This document shows, in pieces, positions 17,264 through 25,964 of a DNA stretch of 64,000 bases. The stretch lies in contig NZ_JAICBX010000001.1 of assembly GCF_019492055.1 (NCBI RefSeq), positions 1 to 64,000 of the forward strand, given 5' to 3'. Both the position numbers and the translations under genes were made by a program. Source of the stretch: Flavimaribacter sediminis. GTDB taxonomy: Bacteria; Pseudomonadota; Alphaproteobacteria; Rhizobiales; Rhizobiaceae. A model generated the notes under the pieces. That model worked only from the letters and a program-made list of their open reading frames with translations. It had not been told where the DNA came from and made no database searches. Position 1 is the stretch's first letter. Every line of letters begins with the position of its first letter.

Positions 17264-17526
17264 GAATTGGACCGTTTGCCGCCTGTTACGGTGACGGCCA
17301 CACATGCCGATTACAGCCCGTCTTGGCCTTCAGCCAGGGCGGGCGTTTTCTTGCGCCGTTTCACACCAGCGACAGGGTGATTCAGGTCACGGGGATTGCG
17401 CGCGGGCGGCCTCGTGTCGGGTGTGGCGGGCGAGGCCGCCATGGTGAGCCTCCTAAGTGTTTGGTGCGGTCGCATCCCCTCACGTCCTTTCCTGATATGG
17501 CCACATTTGAGCCCGTCGCCCGCGCC
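17264..17526. other. Intergenic region before leader copy B
   Basis: No gene is supported here. It presumably contains the promoter of the DUF736 transcription unit. Confidence 0.4.
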
Positions 17527-17727
17527 TGCAACGGCGCGCGGTCGGTTTCTTCCCCGGCCTTCGGCCTTCCTCGCGGACGCTTCGCTTCAAGAAACAGCCC
17601 GCTTGCCGTCCTTCACTGCGTTATGGCCCTGCGGGTGCAGGCCCGGTCTTTGACGGTCTCTGACATTGGCCATGGAAAGGTCGCGAAGGGCGCGACCCCC
17701 AGACACCAAACTAAGGAGACTATCACC
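17527..17727 (+). ncRNA. Conserved structured 5' leader, copy B (DUF736)
   Basis: Helix 1 is GTTTCTT/AAGAAAC (17545-17551, 17589-17595) and helix 2 is GGCC-TTC-GGCC (17556-17566). Helix 3 GGTCGCG/CGCGACC (17679-17685, 17691-17697) precedes AAGGAG. Relative to copies A and C, helix 3 carries a C-G to T-A pair exchange. It has the same block order as the other copies. Confidence 0.6.
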
Positions 17728-18024
17728 ATGGCAACCATCGGCACCTTCACCAAAACCGACAACGGCTTCGCCGGCACCATCCAGACCCTTGGCCTGAAGG
17801 CCACCAAGGTCGCCGTGAGCAGCGTCGAGAAAACCGCAGACACCGCCCCGGACTTTCGCATCAAGGCGGGCACGATTGAGCTCGGCGCGGCCTGGCACCG
17901 CACCAGCAAGGGTGGCAACGAGTACATCTCGGTCAAGCTGGACGACCCGAGCTTCGCCGCTCCGATCTACGCCAACCTGGTCGAGCAGCAGGACAAGGGA
18001 TTTGCCCTCATCTGGAGCCGCTAA
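17728..18024 (+). CDS. DUF736 family protein
   Basis: This 98-aa protein is a clear DUF736 member, starting MATIGTFTKTDNGFAGTI and containing the FRIKAGTIELGAAWHRTSKGG and YISVKLDDPSF segments. The family is a hallmark of alphaproteobacterial conjugative and mobilizable elements, usually near relaxase genes; its molecular role is unknown. The ATG at 17728 follows AAGGAGACTATCACC. The frame is open for about 1 kb upstream, but that part overlaps the ParB gene and the leader and is not coding. Confidence 0.92.
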   Translation: MATIGTFTKTDNGFAGTIQTLGLKATKVAVSSVEKTADTAPDFRIKAGTIELGAAWHRTSKGGNEYISVKLDDPSFAAPIYANLVEQQDKGFALIWSR

Positions 18025-18099
18025 GGACGACACCATCGCCGCCCGCCACCACGGCGGGCGGCCTTAACCCCAAGGCATTTTTATCAAGGAATTTTGACC

Positions 18100-18779
18100 A
18101 TGACGATTATTTTAACCGACGACCAACTGACCATGCTGCATGCGGAAACCGCCCGCCTGACTGAAGAAGCTGAGCGCCTTCTGACAGCCGCCGAAACTTC
18201 CGACGATCCCGATGACTGGGACGCATGGAAAGAGGCGGACGGCATTGCGGCAGGCCATACACTTGCCATCCAGTCCATGACGGACGGCAGCGACAAGCTG
18301 CTCACCGCCATGAAGGGCCATGCCGAACACCTCGATGCTCGCACGGATGCCATGTGGGAGATCTTCCCTAGCCTGAACTTCGGTGACGAGCATGTCGATG
18401 TCAGCTATCGGGCCGAGGGCAGAGCCGAAGGCTACGCCGCCGCCTTGCGCCACATCGAGAACGGCATGACGCCAACTGTTCCCGCGATGTTCGACGTTCC
18501 GTTCGATGTCTGGCGGGAGACGTTCAGGCCGCTGGCCAATCCGCACCGCGACCATCCGGACGCCCCTTCGGCGGGTATCTCTTCGATACCTCCGAACCTG
18601 AACTGAAGACACTGGCTGAAGCGGATGCCGATTGCATCTGGACGCTCATCGCCGGAGCCGATGACAGCCTTGTCATCGGGAGCGGTTTCCGCAAAGCGGA
18701 TGCCCTCGGATACTTCATCACGGATCACTGTCCCTACATCGTCGAACCCGTACAATATCCCCTCAACATGGCTGAGTGA
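18100..18779 (+). pseudogene. Hypothetical backbone protein, apparently frameshifted
   Basis: The first frame (18100-18606, 168 aa) is preceded by AAGGA and codes an acidic helical domain with the GRAEGYAAALRHIE segment. It then ends abruptly in a low-quality tail. From about 18564 another frame continues smoothly: FGGYLFDTSEPELKTLAEAD and onward to a stop at 18779. That part has no start codon of its own. The switch point is a CCCC run (18563-18566). One missing C would join the two into a single protein of about 226 aa. Sequencing error, true mutation and programmed frameshifting are all possible. Confidence 0.6.
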
Positions 18780-18825
18780 CAGGTCATCCGGTCAAGCCCA
18801 GCGCTGGCGGCAGCGTCGGGTTCTT

Positions 18826-19089
18826 TTATTCGGTAAATGGCGGAGGAACAGGTCTTCCATCTTCGTCGATCTCCAATGAATAGGTCATCCTGATCGCGTC
18901 CCAGATTTCTCGAACGGCGTCCGTGAAGGATGCCCGCTGTTCGTGCGCTTGGGGTTTTGCCCTATTGGGTGGATTGACCGATAGCAGATACCCCAGTCCG
19001 GCGAGCAGCGGCAGCATGATGAACAGGAACAACCGGAACCGCCGCCGCTCCGTCTTTCTGGCTCCGAAGTTTGCGTCGTATTTTGCCAT
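18826..19089 (-). CDS. Small single-helix membrane protein
   Basis: This 87-aa protein has a basic N-terminus (ARKTERRRFR), one membrane helix at about 19-37 (LFLFIMLPLLAGLGYLL) and a soluble C-terminus predicted outside the cytoplasm. GAGAGG precedes the ATG. It is transcribed against the surrounding backbone genes. No family is recognised. Confidence 0.65.
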   Translation of the reverse strand: MAKYDANFGARKTERRRFRLFLFIMLPLLAGLGYLLSVNPPNRAKPQAHEQRASFTDAVREIWDAIRMTYSLEIDEDGRPVPPPFTE

Positions 19090-19365
19090 TGTGGCCTCTC
19101 CGTTTGTTGTTCTTGTTCGGATGCAAGCGGGATCAGGCTAGTCGCACGGTCATGCTCCTGCCTGCGTATTCGGTCGGCGATGCCGTCCTGCAATCATTGT
19201 GCGATGGCTCCCTCAATTTATGGACGCGCCCACCAGCGCCCCCGCTGACGTGCCCAGCTTGCCGAAGAGACCGGCATGCTCAATCGGGGGCTTTCCATCC
19301 TTCCAGCTGGCCGTGACCGCCGGGCCTTCCTCATTGGGCAAACGTGGCGTCGGCGTCTCCCGCCG
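19090..19365. other. Intergenic region before leader copy C
   Basis: No credible gene is seen. It holds the divergent promoters of the small membrane-protein gene and of the leader C transcript. Confidence 0.4.
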
Positions 19366-19587
19366 CAACGGCGCTGTCCGACTTTCTTCCCCGGTCTTCG
19401 ACCTTCCTCGCGCAACAAGAAAGACGGTCCTCGCCGTCCTCCACTTCGTTCCGGCCCACTTCAAGTCCCGGTCGGGGCCTTGCCCCTCCGCGCCTCTTGG
19501 GGTGCGTCCGGTCGCCTATGCCGCCGCCTTCCGTTGCCCATGGAAGGCCGCGGTCGCGGCCAGGACAAACCGGAAGGAGGAAAGACC
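19366..19587 (+). ncRNA. Conserved structured 5' leader, copy C
   Basis: Helix 1 is CTTTCTT/AAGAAAG (19382-19388, 19417-19423), which exchanges the closing G-C of copies A and B for C-G. Helix 2 is GGTC-TTC-GACC (19393-19403), covarying with GGCC/GGCC of copy B. Helix 3 is GGCCGCG/CGCGGCC (19546-19552, 19555-19561). GGAAGGAGG follows. Confidence 0.6.
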
Positions 19588-19818
19588 ATGACTCGATTGA
19601 GCAACACCGAAAACCAATTCGACCTGAGCTGGGACGAATACGTCATCGCCGTGGAGGACAGCTACTTGATCGAGGCGGAAGCCGATCTCACCGATGAACA
19701 GTATCGGGATGTTAGCACCGCCTTCGACATCGGCATGACCCCGATCGGCTGCGCCATCGCCCTGATGGAAGCCCGCCGCCCGAGACGACCCGCCACGGAC
19801 TGGCGCATGGCCGCCTGA
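19588..19818 (+). CDS. Small acidic hypothetical protein
   Basis: This 76-aa protein has an acidic, helical N-terminal two-thirds (LSWDEYVIAVEDSYLIEAEADLTDEQY) and an arginine-rich tail (ARRPRRPATDWR). A strong GGAGG and leader copy C precede it. No family is recognised. Sharing a leader with ardC and DUF736 suggests it is expressed with the entry functions of the element. Confidence 0.7.
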   Translation: MTRLSNTENQFDLSWDEYVIAVEDSYLIEAEADLTDEQYRDVSTAFDIGMTPIGCAIALMEARRPRRPATDWRMAA

Positions 19819-20392
19819 TCCACATTCAGCACTTCGCCGCAAGCACCCCGCCGTTACACCGGCGGGGCTTCCCTTGCGTTCGCCGCCCTCCCGAAACCTG
19901 CATCCGCGTGATCATCGAACTCGCCGCCGCCGAGTAGCTGACAGGCCGCAAAGGCAAGCCCGCAAGGTCCCCTCGGCGGGGGGCTTCGCATGTCCGTTAC
20001 CACCATCAGGCTCGCAGAACTACACCTCGCATAGGCTTGTTGCTGGTTGTTGGGATGTGTTGAGACTTGCAATCGCACCCTGAAAACCGTAGAGTGATGT
20101 TGAGATTTTCTGGCGCTAATTGCCTGTTCTGTCATCTTGAATCCTTCACCCACTGGCGGGCGACCCCATAAGAGGGGGAGCATTTTTGAACGACAGGGGG
20201 GAGGCAAGATGGATGTTGATCGACAAAAATACCTGACGGGCAGCCTGCGGCCCGCCCTGCCGGACAGCCCCCGAGAGGCGTCCAGCGGGTATTTTCGTGC
20301 GTTCAACAGCTCTGGCATTCGACCCCCTTGCGGGGTCTCAAGCGCAGCCCTCTTGCTCTGCGAGGCGTCAGGACAAGGGGAGGCATAGCCCC
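19819..20392. other. Intergenic region upstream of mobC-relaxase (candidate oriT)
   Basis: These 574 bases carry short hairpins (CCGCCG...CGGCGG near 19850) and a stretch with CATAAGAGGGGGAGC near 20167-20181, and no gene. Transfer origins of MOBP-type systems usually lie directly upstream of the relaxosome genes. No nic consensus is certain. Confidence 0.35.
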
Positions 20393-20962
20393 ATGGCCGG
20401 ACGGCGTCCCAAGGCTCCTGAAGAGCGTCGCACCAAGGTCTGTTATATCCGCCTGACCGAGGCTGAGTGGCGGAAGATTCAGAGCGACGCCATCGATGCC
20501 GGACTGCCCTTCGCCACCTATGTCCGCAGCCGCGCGCTCGGTATCAAACCACGGGTCAGACCACAGCGCGACAAGGTCATGGACGCGCTGCTCTACGAGC
20601 TGACTTCCATGGCAACGAATCTCGGTCAGCTGGTCGAGGCGACCGGCGACGAGACGTATGGCCCCTGGGCAAACTATGTTGGCGGCGAGCTGGTCAACCG
20701 GGTTACTGACCGCTTCGATCTGGCCCCGCTGATCGAGCGGGAGATCGAGGCCATCAACGGCATCGGCCACGCGATCAACGCCATGGCGCGGCGGGCGAAC
20801 ATGGGCAAGGAGATCGACCCCGCCGACCGGGACGAGACGCTCACCATCATGCGCCGGGTGCTCGATCCGCTCCATAAGGCGGTCGCCAAAAAGCCCGTCC
20901 AGATCGACGAGGACCCCGACACCGATGCGTCCCCCGATGAGGGGGGCGGGGATGCGCTTTAA
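20393..20962 (+). CDS. mobC: MobC-like relaxosome accessory protein
   Basis: This 189-aa protein has an N-terminal ribbon-helix-helix-type region (VCYIRLTEAEWRKIQSDAIDAGLPFATYVRSRALG), as in plasmid mobilization relaxosome proteins. A helical middle (LYELTSMATNLGQLVEA, INAMARRANMG) and an acidic tail follow. MobC-type proteins bind oriT and help the relaxase melt the nick region. The ATG at 20393, preceded by AAGGGGAGG, is chosen. The relaxase start overlaps its last codons. Confidence 0.8.
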   Translation: MAGRRPKAPEERRTKVCYIRLTEAEWRKIQSDAIDAGLPFATYVRSRALGIKPRVRPQRDKVMDALLYELTSMATNLGQLVEATGDETYGPWANYVGGELVNRVTDRFDLAPLIEREIEAINGIGHAINAMARRANMGKEIDPADRDETLTIMRRVLDPLHKAVAKKPVQIDEDPDTDASPDEGGGDAL

Positions 20963-22643
20963 GGTTCCACGCCGACAGCCAGAGAGCTTCCGGGCATCCG
21001 CCCTTTACCTCGCAGGCGAGATCAAAGGGCTCAGCCCCGACCGGGTGGAATTCGTCGAGGTGCGCAATCTCTTCACCGACAATGCCCGTGCTGCGTCTTC
21101 CGTGATGGAAGCGACGGCAGCCAAATCCGTCCGCTGCAAACAGCCCGCCTATCACTTCATGATCACCTTCGATCCGAAGGATGCGGCGGCGGGGAAGGTG
21201 ACGCCTGAGCTGAAGCGCAAGGTCGCCCAGCAGGTCATCGAGCGGATGGGCCTGACCGAGCATCAGCTCATGGTCTATTCCCATCAGGACACCGAGCATC
21301 CGCACATGCATTTTCTGGTGAACCGCATCCATCCGCAAAAGCACGTCGCCTATGACCGCCATCAGGACGGCAAGCGGCTGACCGGGATTGTCCATGAGCT
21401 CGCCCGCGAGCACGGGCTCAACATCCTGCGCAATCGGGAATACGAGCGCCAGCTTGGCCGGGACGTGGATGACCTCGCGCCTGCCCTCAGCGATGGGGAA
21501 TACTGGAAGACGAGACGAGAAGAGCGGGAAGCGCTCATCCCCCTTGGCAAGGATGCGACCGCCGATCTGCGCCGCCGCCTGAAAGACGATTTTTACCAGT
21601 CTCAGACCTGGGCCGAGCTGAACCATCGGCTAACCCAGAAGGGTATCACCATGGAGCGGAAGGGGCAGGGCCTGATCCTGTCCGACGGCGAGCGTTTCGC
21701 CAAGCTGTCCGACATGGGCAAGGGGGTACGGTTCAACACGCTGGAGGAGCGGTTCGGGGAGCGCTTCGATGACTTCATGGCGAACCGTGCGGCCGAGATC
21801 GCCCGCGACGACCGGGAAGGACAGAAGGCCCTCGATACCAGTGACCTGGAGCCGGAAGAGCGCAGCACCGTCGAAGGCATGCTCGCGGGCGACATCGACA
21901 CCTCGCCCGAAGGCGATGCCGTTCGCCGTGCCGACCAAGCAGACATGGATTATCGCTACTGGATTCAGATCGAGGCCGCCTATCGCAGTCGCAAGGGCCG
22001 CGTCCGCTATGCCGAGCAGCAGGAAGTCTGGCATGCCAGACAGGCAGAACGGGAGGCAGGCTGGATCACGAAGCGGGAGGCCAGTTTCCTCGAAGGGCTG
22101 AGCAAGGTCTACAAGGATGCGAACAAGGCCCGCACCCGTTGGGATGACCTGGAGAAAAAGCTGGGCATCAAGGAGGCTGAGGACGCCATACGGAAAGACC
22201 CCTTCCTGTTGGGCGCGGTCAAGGGGGTTCGGATCGGTGATTACCGCACCCGTGACCGGGCGGAGGCCAAGAAGTCATTCCGCTACATCATGCAGCGCCG
22301 CCAGAAGCTGCGGGACGCGCGCCTGAAACACGGTCAGGCCCATCATGAGATCGAGCAGGCCCGCCGCCGCACTAAGGCCGCCGTGCGGGATCTGGAGATC
22401 ATCCAGAATATCGCAGGCAGTCCCGCCGAACTCCGCAAGCGCCTGGCTGCCAAGATCGCAGCCCGTGCACGTGCCCTGGAGCGGCTGAGCGAGAAGGCGC
22501 TCAAGCGTGCCAACCTGGCCGATGACCGCAAGGAACAGTTGGAGCGGGCATGGCGGCTGCACAAGAAGCGGCAGCTGGAGCGGGAACGCACCAAAGAAAG
22601 AGGCCGGCCCTTCGGGCTCGACCTCGATCTGTTTGATGATTGA
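20952..22643 (+). CDS. MOBP-type relaxase (VirD2/TraI-like)
   Basis: This 563-aa DNA relaxase nicks oriT and pilots the transferred strand. The histidine triad motif appears as HQDTEHPHMHFLVNR (111-125), and the N-terminal YLAGEIKG segment may hold the catalytic tyrosine. The C-terminal 250 residues are highly charged and probably coiled coil (RRRTKAAVRDLE, ERAWRLHKKRQLERE). The ATG at 20952 fits the purine-rich GAGGGGGGCGGGG better than 20925. It overlaps mobC by 11 bases. Confidence 0.88.
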   Translation: MRFKVPRRQPESFRASALYLAGEIKGLSPDRVEFVEVRNLFTDNARAASSVMEATAAKSVRCKQPAYHFMITFDPKDAAAGKVTPELKRKVAQQVIERMGLTEHQLMVYSHQDTEHPHMHFLVNRIHPQKHVAYDRHQDGKRLTGIVHELAREHGLNILRNREYERQLGRDVDDLAPALSDGEYWKTRREEREALIPLGKDATADLRRRLKDDFYQSQTWAELNHRLTQKGITMERKGQGLILSDGERFAKLSDMGKGVRFNTLEERFGERFDDFMANRAAEIARDDREGQKALDTSDLEPEERSTVEGMLAGDIDTSPEGDAVRRADQADMDYRYWIQIEAAYRSRKGRVRYAEQQEVWHARQAEREAGWITKREASFLEGLSKVYKDANKARTRWDDLEKKLGIKEAEDAIRKDPFLLGAVKGVRIGDYRTRDRAEAKKSFRYIMQRRQKLRDARLKHGQAHHEIEQARRRTKAAVRDLEIIQNIAGSPAELRKRLAAKIAARARALERLSEKALKRANLADDRKEQLERAWRLHKKRQLERERTKERGRPFGLDLDLFDD

Positions 22644-22677
22644 TGAAAACATTCACTTCAATATTGGGGGAAGGGAA

Positions 22678-23616
22678 ATGACCGACACAAAGATAGTTTT
22701 TGCTTGCGATGAGTCTGGTGCGAAAGGCTATGCCGACCAGGCGGAATCATTCCCGGGAGAGGTGGGAGTGTTCGCTGGTGTATTGGTTCCAGAGGAATGC
22801 GAAGGCGTCGCGAGGCAGGAATTTCAAGCAATTCTCGACAAATATGCACCGAAGTCTGGGAAGTTGCATATCGCCGATTTGCCCGAGGGACAACAAGAGG
22901 GGCTGCGGCGAGACGTTTATGCAGCCATACGAAAACTGAACTTACCTTGTTTTTGGTATGCAATCCACGTGGAGGGATTGCGTACTTGGCATGAAATGCA
23001 GCGCAAAATTATTGAAGAGGCGAGGATGTCTGCGTCACTTCACCGGCCAGAACCACGAGTAAAGCAGGGCAGTGTTCGAGACAAGCCGCCTTCAATGCAC
23101 GAGGAGTTGTTTGCAGGTTTGTATTCTCACATCATCGCGTTTTTGGAAGAACGAAGCCGCAAGAAAGTTTCGGTAGAAATTAGGACTGATCAGATTGACA
23201 GTCCAATTGTAAAAAATTTCGAATCTGTTGCGAAACGGCTATTGAGCGATGACCCGTACCTAACAACCGTCAAAGGCTGGGATACCATTACTAAAAAAGT
23301 TGTTGAAGGCAGGGTTGAGGTCGGCGTCAATATTCCGCCGAGCTTGAAACTAGAAGTAGTTGTGACAGAGCTCGCCATCAACGTTGTGCGTGAGGGAGAC
23401 GGATATGTTCTCGCAGCTGATGTACTCGCCAATAGCCTAAACTACCTCTTCAAGAATCGAAGTTCTTCGGAGCTCTATAAGCCATTGAACCATCCTGACG
23501 CGGTTATCGAACATCCAATCGCGGAAAACCTTGCGGCATTCTGCGATTGGGGTTCAGGCGACCCTATCGGCGATAAGCTCTACAGCCATCCCAAAGCCCA
23601 AGAGTCATGTCTATGA
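22678..23616 (+). CDS. DUF3800-like protein
   Basis: This 312-aa protein has the N-terminal signature IVFACDESG followed by GEVGVFAGVLVP. It then shows a central VEIRTDQID and a C-terminal YVLAADVLANSLNYLF, the layout of DUF3800 proteins (a predicted RNase H-like fold with acidic residues). The function is unknown; the family is common in mobile and defence regions. It starts 34 bases after the relaxase with GGGGGAAGGG before the ATG. Its lower GC content and different codon use than the relaxase point to later acquisition. Confidence 0.7.
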   Translation: MTDTKIVFACDESGAKGYADQAESFPGEVGVFAGVLVPEECEGVARQEFQAILDKYAPKSGKLHIADLPEGQQEGLRRDVYAAIRKLNLPCFWYAIHVEGLRTWHEMQRKIIEEARMSASLHRPEPRVKQGSVRDKPPSMHEELFAGLYSHIIAFLEERSRKKVSVEIRTDQIDSPIVKNFESVAKRLLSDDPYLTTVKGWDTITKKVVEGRVEVGVNIPPSLKLEVVVTELAINVVREGDGYVLAADVLANSLNYLFKNRSSSELYKPLNHPDAVIEHPIAENLAAFCDWGSGDPIGDKLYSHPKAQESCL

Positions 23617-23685
23617 CTTTGACTGGGTGGGTTGCTGAATGAGGTCTCCATAGTATGACCTCGGTCTGTTCAATGATAGAGGCTA

Positions 23686-24024
23686 TTATTCCAGCAATCC
23701 CCGGAAGTAGGGGATGCCGTTGACCGGATCGTGCCATCCGATATCGAACGTGACGGGGCGCTGATCCCTATCCGTTATGGCCGTCCCCCGGCACTTTCGC
23801 TGCGCATCGGATTGTCCGGCAACTTCGGTGACATCGACAATATCGATCACCGGCACGGGACCGGCGGCGTGGAGCCCGTCGCGCACATGGTAGACCGTCA
23901 TCGGTGCGTCACACCTAGGCAACTCGTCGAACAAGGCTCCCGCATATGCAGTGGAGGGGATGAATGGCGCCGACATCATGAAGGTCGCAGCTATCAGAAT
24001 CTTTGCATCTTTGAAAAATTGCAT
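23686..24024 (-). CDS. Exported hypothetical protein downstream of virD4
   Basis: This 112-aa protein has a signal peptide (KILIAATFMMSAPFIPSTAYAG) and a mature part with two cysteines (LPRCDAP, QRKCRGT) that could form a disulphide. It starts 12 bases behind the second coupling-protein gene and is surely cotranscribed with it. The family is unknown; a periplasmic role in transfer is inferred from context only. Confidence 0.65.
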   Translation of the reverse strand: MQFFKDAKILIAATFMMSAPFIPSTAYAGALFDELPRCDAPMTVYHVRDGLHAAGPVPVIDIVDVTEVAGQSDAQRKCRGTAITDRDQRPVTFDIGWHDPVNGIPYFRGLLE

Positions 24025-24036
24025 GGTGAAATCCTT

Positions 24037-25635
24037 TCATTGAATTTGGGGGACGGCGGCGCTGACACTCGGATCAGCGCTTTCGCCATTGTTGGAAACG
24101 CTCGCGTCGAAGCGCTTGCGGAAATACCGGTCGGTAAAATACCTGACCTTCTCGGCCAGGATCGGTTTGCAGCCCTGCACGAAGACCAGCATCTGGTTCT
24201 CCGGCAGGAGCATGATCTCGGCTGGTGACAGCAGCGGGCGTCCCGTCTCGGCCACGGTCTCGTTGAAGTTTGTCGCCATCCAGAGCCATGGGAACCGCCC
24301 TGATCGACTGCCGCTTCGGGTGCGCACGGTGCGTTGCCCCAGCATGCCCGACAGCAATTCCGCCGTTTGCGTGTCCTGCACGTTGAACGCCTGTCTGACC
24401 GCGCAGTTGGCGATCATGGAGCGCCATTTGACATAGGTCTTCTGCAGCTGGTCGAGGTCCTGCACGAACAGCCAGAGGGTCGCACCATAACCGGCGAGAT
24501 AGCCGATGCCGTCTTCGATGGGCCGCATGTGCCCAAGGGCGGGCAGCTCGTCGAGCAGGAACAGCACCGGATGCTTAGGGCGCTTCGCTTCCCGTGTCAT
24601 GGCGGCAGTGGCAAGGCCCACCATGAGCCGTAGAACCGGCTGGTAGACGGCGACATATTCCGGCGGGATGATGATGAACAGCGATAGCGTCTCACGCTTC
24701 AGATCTTCCATCTTGAACGAAGAGTGGTTCGTCGCCGCTTGAAGCAGTGGGCTATCGAACGGCTCCAGGCGACTTTGCGCTGTTGAGATGACAGCGCCGC
24801 GTTCCTTGTCCTCTTTCTGGGAAAAGCCCCGTCCAATCGTGCTGATCACGATATGCGGGGATTGCGCCATGGCATTGATGACGGCTTCGAAGCCTGACCG
24901 ATCCCGCATCAGCAATGCCCGGACACGATGCAGATTCCGTTCCTGAGGTTTGCGCTCAAGCGCCACATGCAGCAACAGGCCAGTCAGCAGAGTCCGCGCT
25001 TCCCGTTCCCAGTGATTGGCTTCCTTCCCATCGGGAGCGACCAGCATCTCTGCGATCATGCGGGCGTCGTCTACCTCGTTCGGCGTGAAGGTTCGAATGA
25101 AATCCAGCGGGTTATAGCCGTGACCGCCGAGGGTCGGGTCGAAGGGCGCGAAGGCGATAACCCGTCCCTGCGTTTCGCGGTACGCTCGCGTGACGGCGTG
25201 GTTCTCGCCCTTAATATCCGTCACAACGACTGAACCAGGGTGGTCCAGCAAGTTCGGGATGACGGCGCCGACGCCCTTGCCGGAACGTGTCGGGGCGAAG
25301 GTTAGAAGGTGACCTGGTTTGGCGTGACGGATGAAACGCCATCTGGACTTGCCGATAATCAGGCCGCGCCTAAACAGTCCTGCATGACGCAAGTCCGACG
25401 TCCTGGCGAATGCGGCTGTGCCGAAAACCTCGGTCGCGGCGCCAAAAAGTCTGTGAAGCCCCACTGCGATCAGAACCAGCACGGCCGATATTGCCAGCAT
25501 GCCAATCCAGACGAGCGGTCCGCCAACGATCATGTAATAAGCTAGAAGGCCAAGGCCCGTCAGCGCAAAAAACCAAACTGGAAAGCGAAAGAGCATAAAG
25601 CGCGAAAAGCGCACAAAAAACGTCAATAACTCCAT
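24037..25635 (-). CDS. VirD4/TraG-family coupling protein, second copy
   Basis: This 532-aa coupling protein has two N-terminal membrane helices (about 13-35 and 42-62). Walker A APTRSGKGVG lies at 114-123, the DIKGENHAVTRAYR motif follows, and Walker B VLFLLDELPALGH lies at 357-369. This is the canonical membrane-anchored form that delivers relaxosomes to a type IV secretion channel. It lies near the relaxase genes but on the opposite strand. With the soluble-looking paralogue at 2841-4847, the element carries two different coupling ATPases and no mating-channel genes. Confidence 0.92.
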   Translation of the reverse strand: MELLTFFVRFSRFMLFRFPVWFFALTGLGLLAYYMIVGGPLVWIGMLAISAVLVLIAVGLHRLFGAATEVFGTAAFARTSDLRHAGLFRRGLIIGKSRWRFIRHAKPGHLLTFAPTRSGKGVGAVIPNLLDHPGSVVVTDIKGENHAVTRAYRETQGRVIAFAPFDPTLGGHGYNPLDFIRTFTPNEVDDARMIAEMLVAPDGKEANHWEREARTLLTGLLLHVALERKPQERNLHRVRALLMRDRSGFEAVINAMAQSPHIVISTIGRGFSQKEDKERGAVISTAQSRLEPFDSPLLQAATNHSSFKMEDLKRETLSLFIIIPPEYVAVYQPVLRLMVGLATAAMTREAKRPKHPVLFLLDELPALGHMRPIEDGIGYLAGYGATLWLFVQDLDQLQKTYVKWRSMIANCAVRQAFNVQDTQTAELLSGMLGQRTVRTRSGSRSGRFPWLWMATNFNETVAETGRPLLSPAEIMLLPENQMLVFVQGCKPILAEKVRYFTDRYFRKRFDASVSNNGESADPSVSAAVPQIQ

Positions 25636-25741
25636 AATTGAAGCCCTCAGTAAACTAATATCGAAACCAAAAATTTATGGCTTCTAATAAAAATTCTTAA
25701 CTGACGGCTGAATCATGGATGAAAATGCACTACAATAAAGA

Positions 25742-25803
25742 CGTTGCCAGCCTCCCTGTCTTCTACTCAGTTGACTTGATCGAAACCAATAGAGGCTGGC
25801 AAC
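25742..25803. repeat. 13-bp perfect inverted repeat near serine recombinase
   Basis: CGTTGCCAGCCTC at 25742-25754 pairs with GAGGCTGGCAACG at 25792-25804, with a 37-base spacer. It lies in the 329-base gap between the virD4 promoter and the resolvase gene, which otherwise holds nothing recognisable. It could be a recombination or regulatory site or a hairpin RNA. Confidence 0.6.
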
Positions 25804-25964
25804 GCCTATGTTTATGTTAACTCGTGCAAATTTTTGATTGTCACCCAAAATAATGCAATCAAAATCCAATTGATATGTGTTTTCACTGGACCCAGCAGCA
25901 ATGCTGAGATGCCGAATTCTTCTGCGGATACTTGCTGCACAAAATAATGGAGCGAATTTGACGG

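Noticed and set aside
16636-17727. Long open upstream extension of the DUF736 frame (462 codons in total)
   Set aside because: It overlaps the ParB gene and leader B. The real start at 17728 has a clear ribosome binding site and matches the family length.
19213-19464. 83-codon minus-strand frame over leader copy C
   Set aside because: The segment GPAVTASWKDGKPPIEHAG looks somewhat protein-like, but the frame overlaps the conserved leader. No start or ribosome binding site supports it, and copies A and B have no equivalent.
25742-25804. Hin-type invertible promoter
   Set aside because: The spacer is only 37 bases and no hix/gix-like crossover sites are visible, so inversion is only noted as a possibility.
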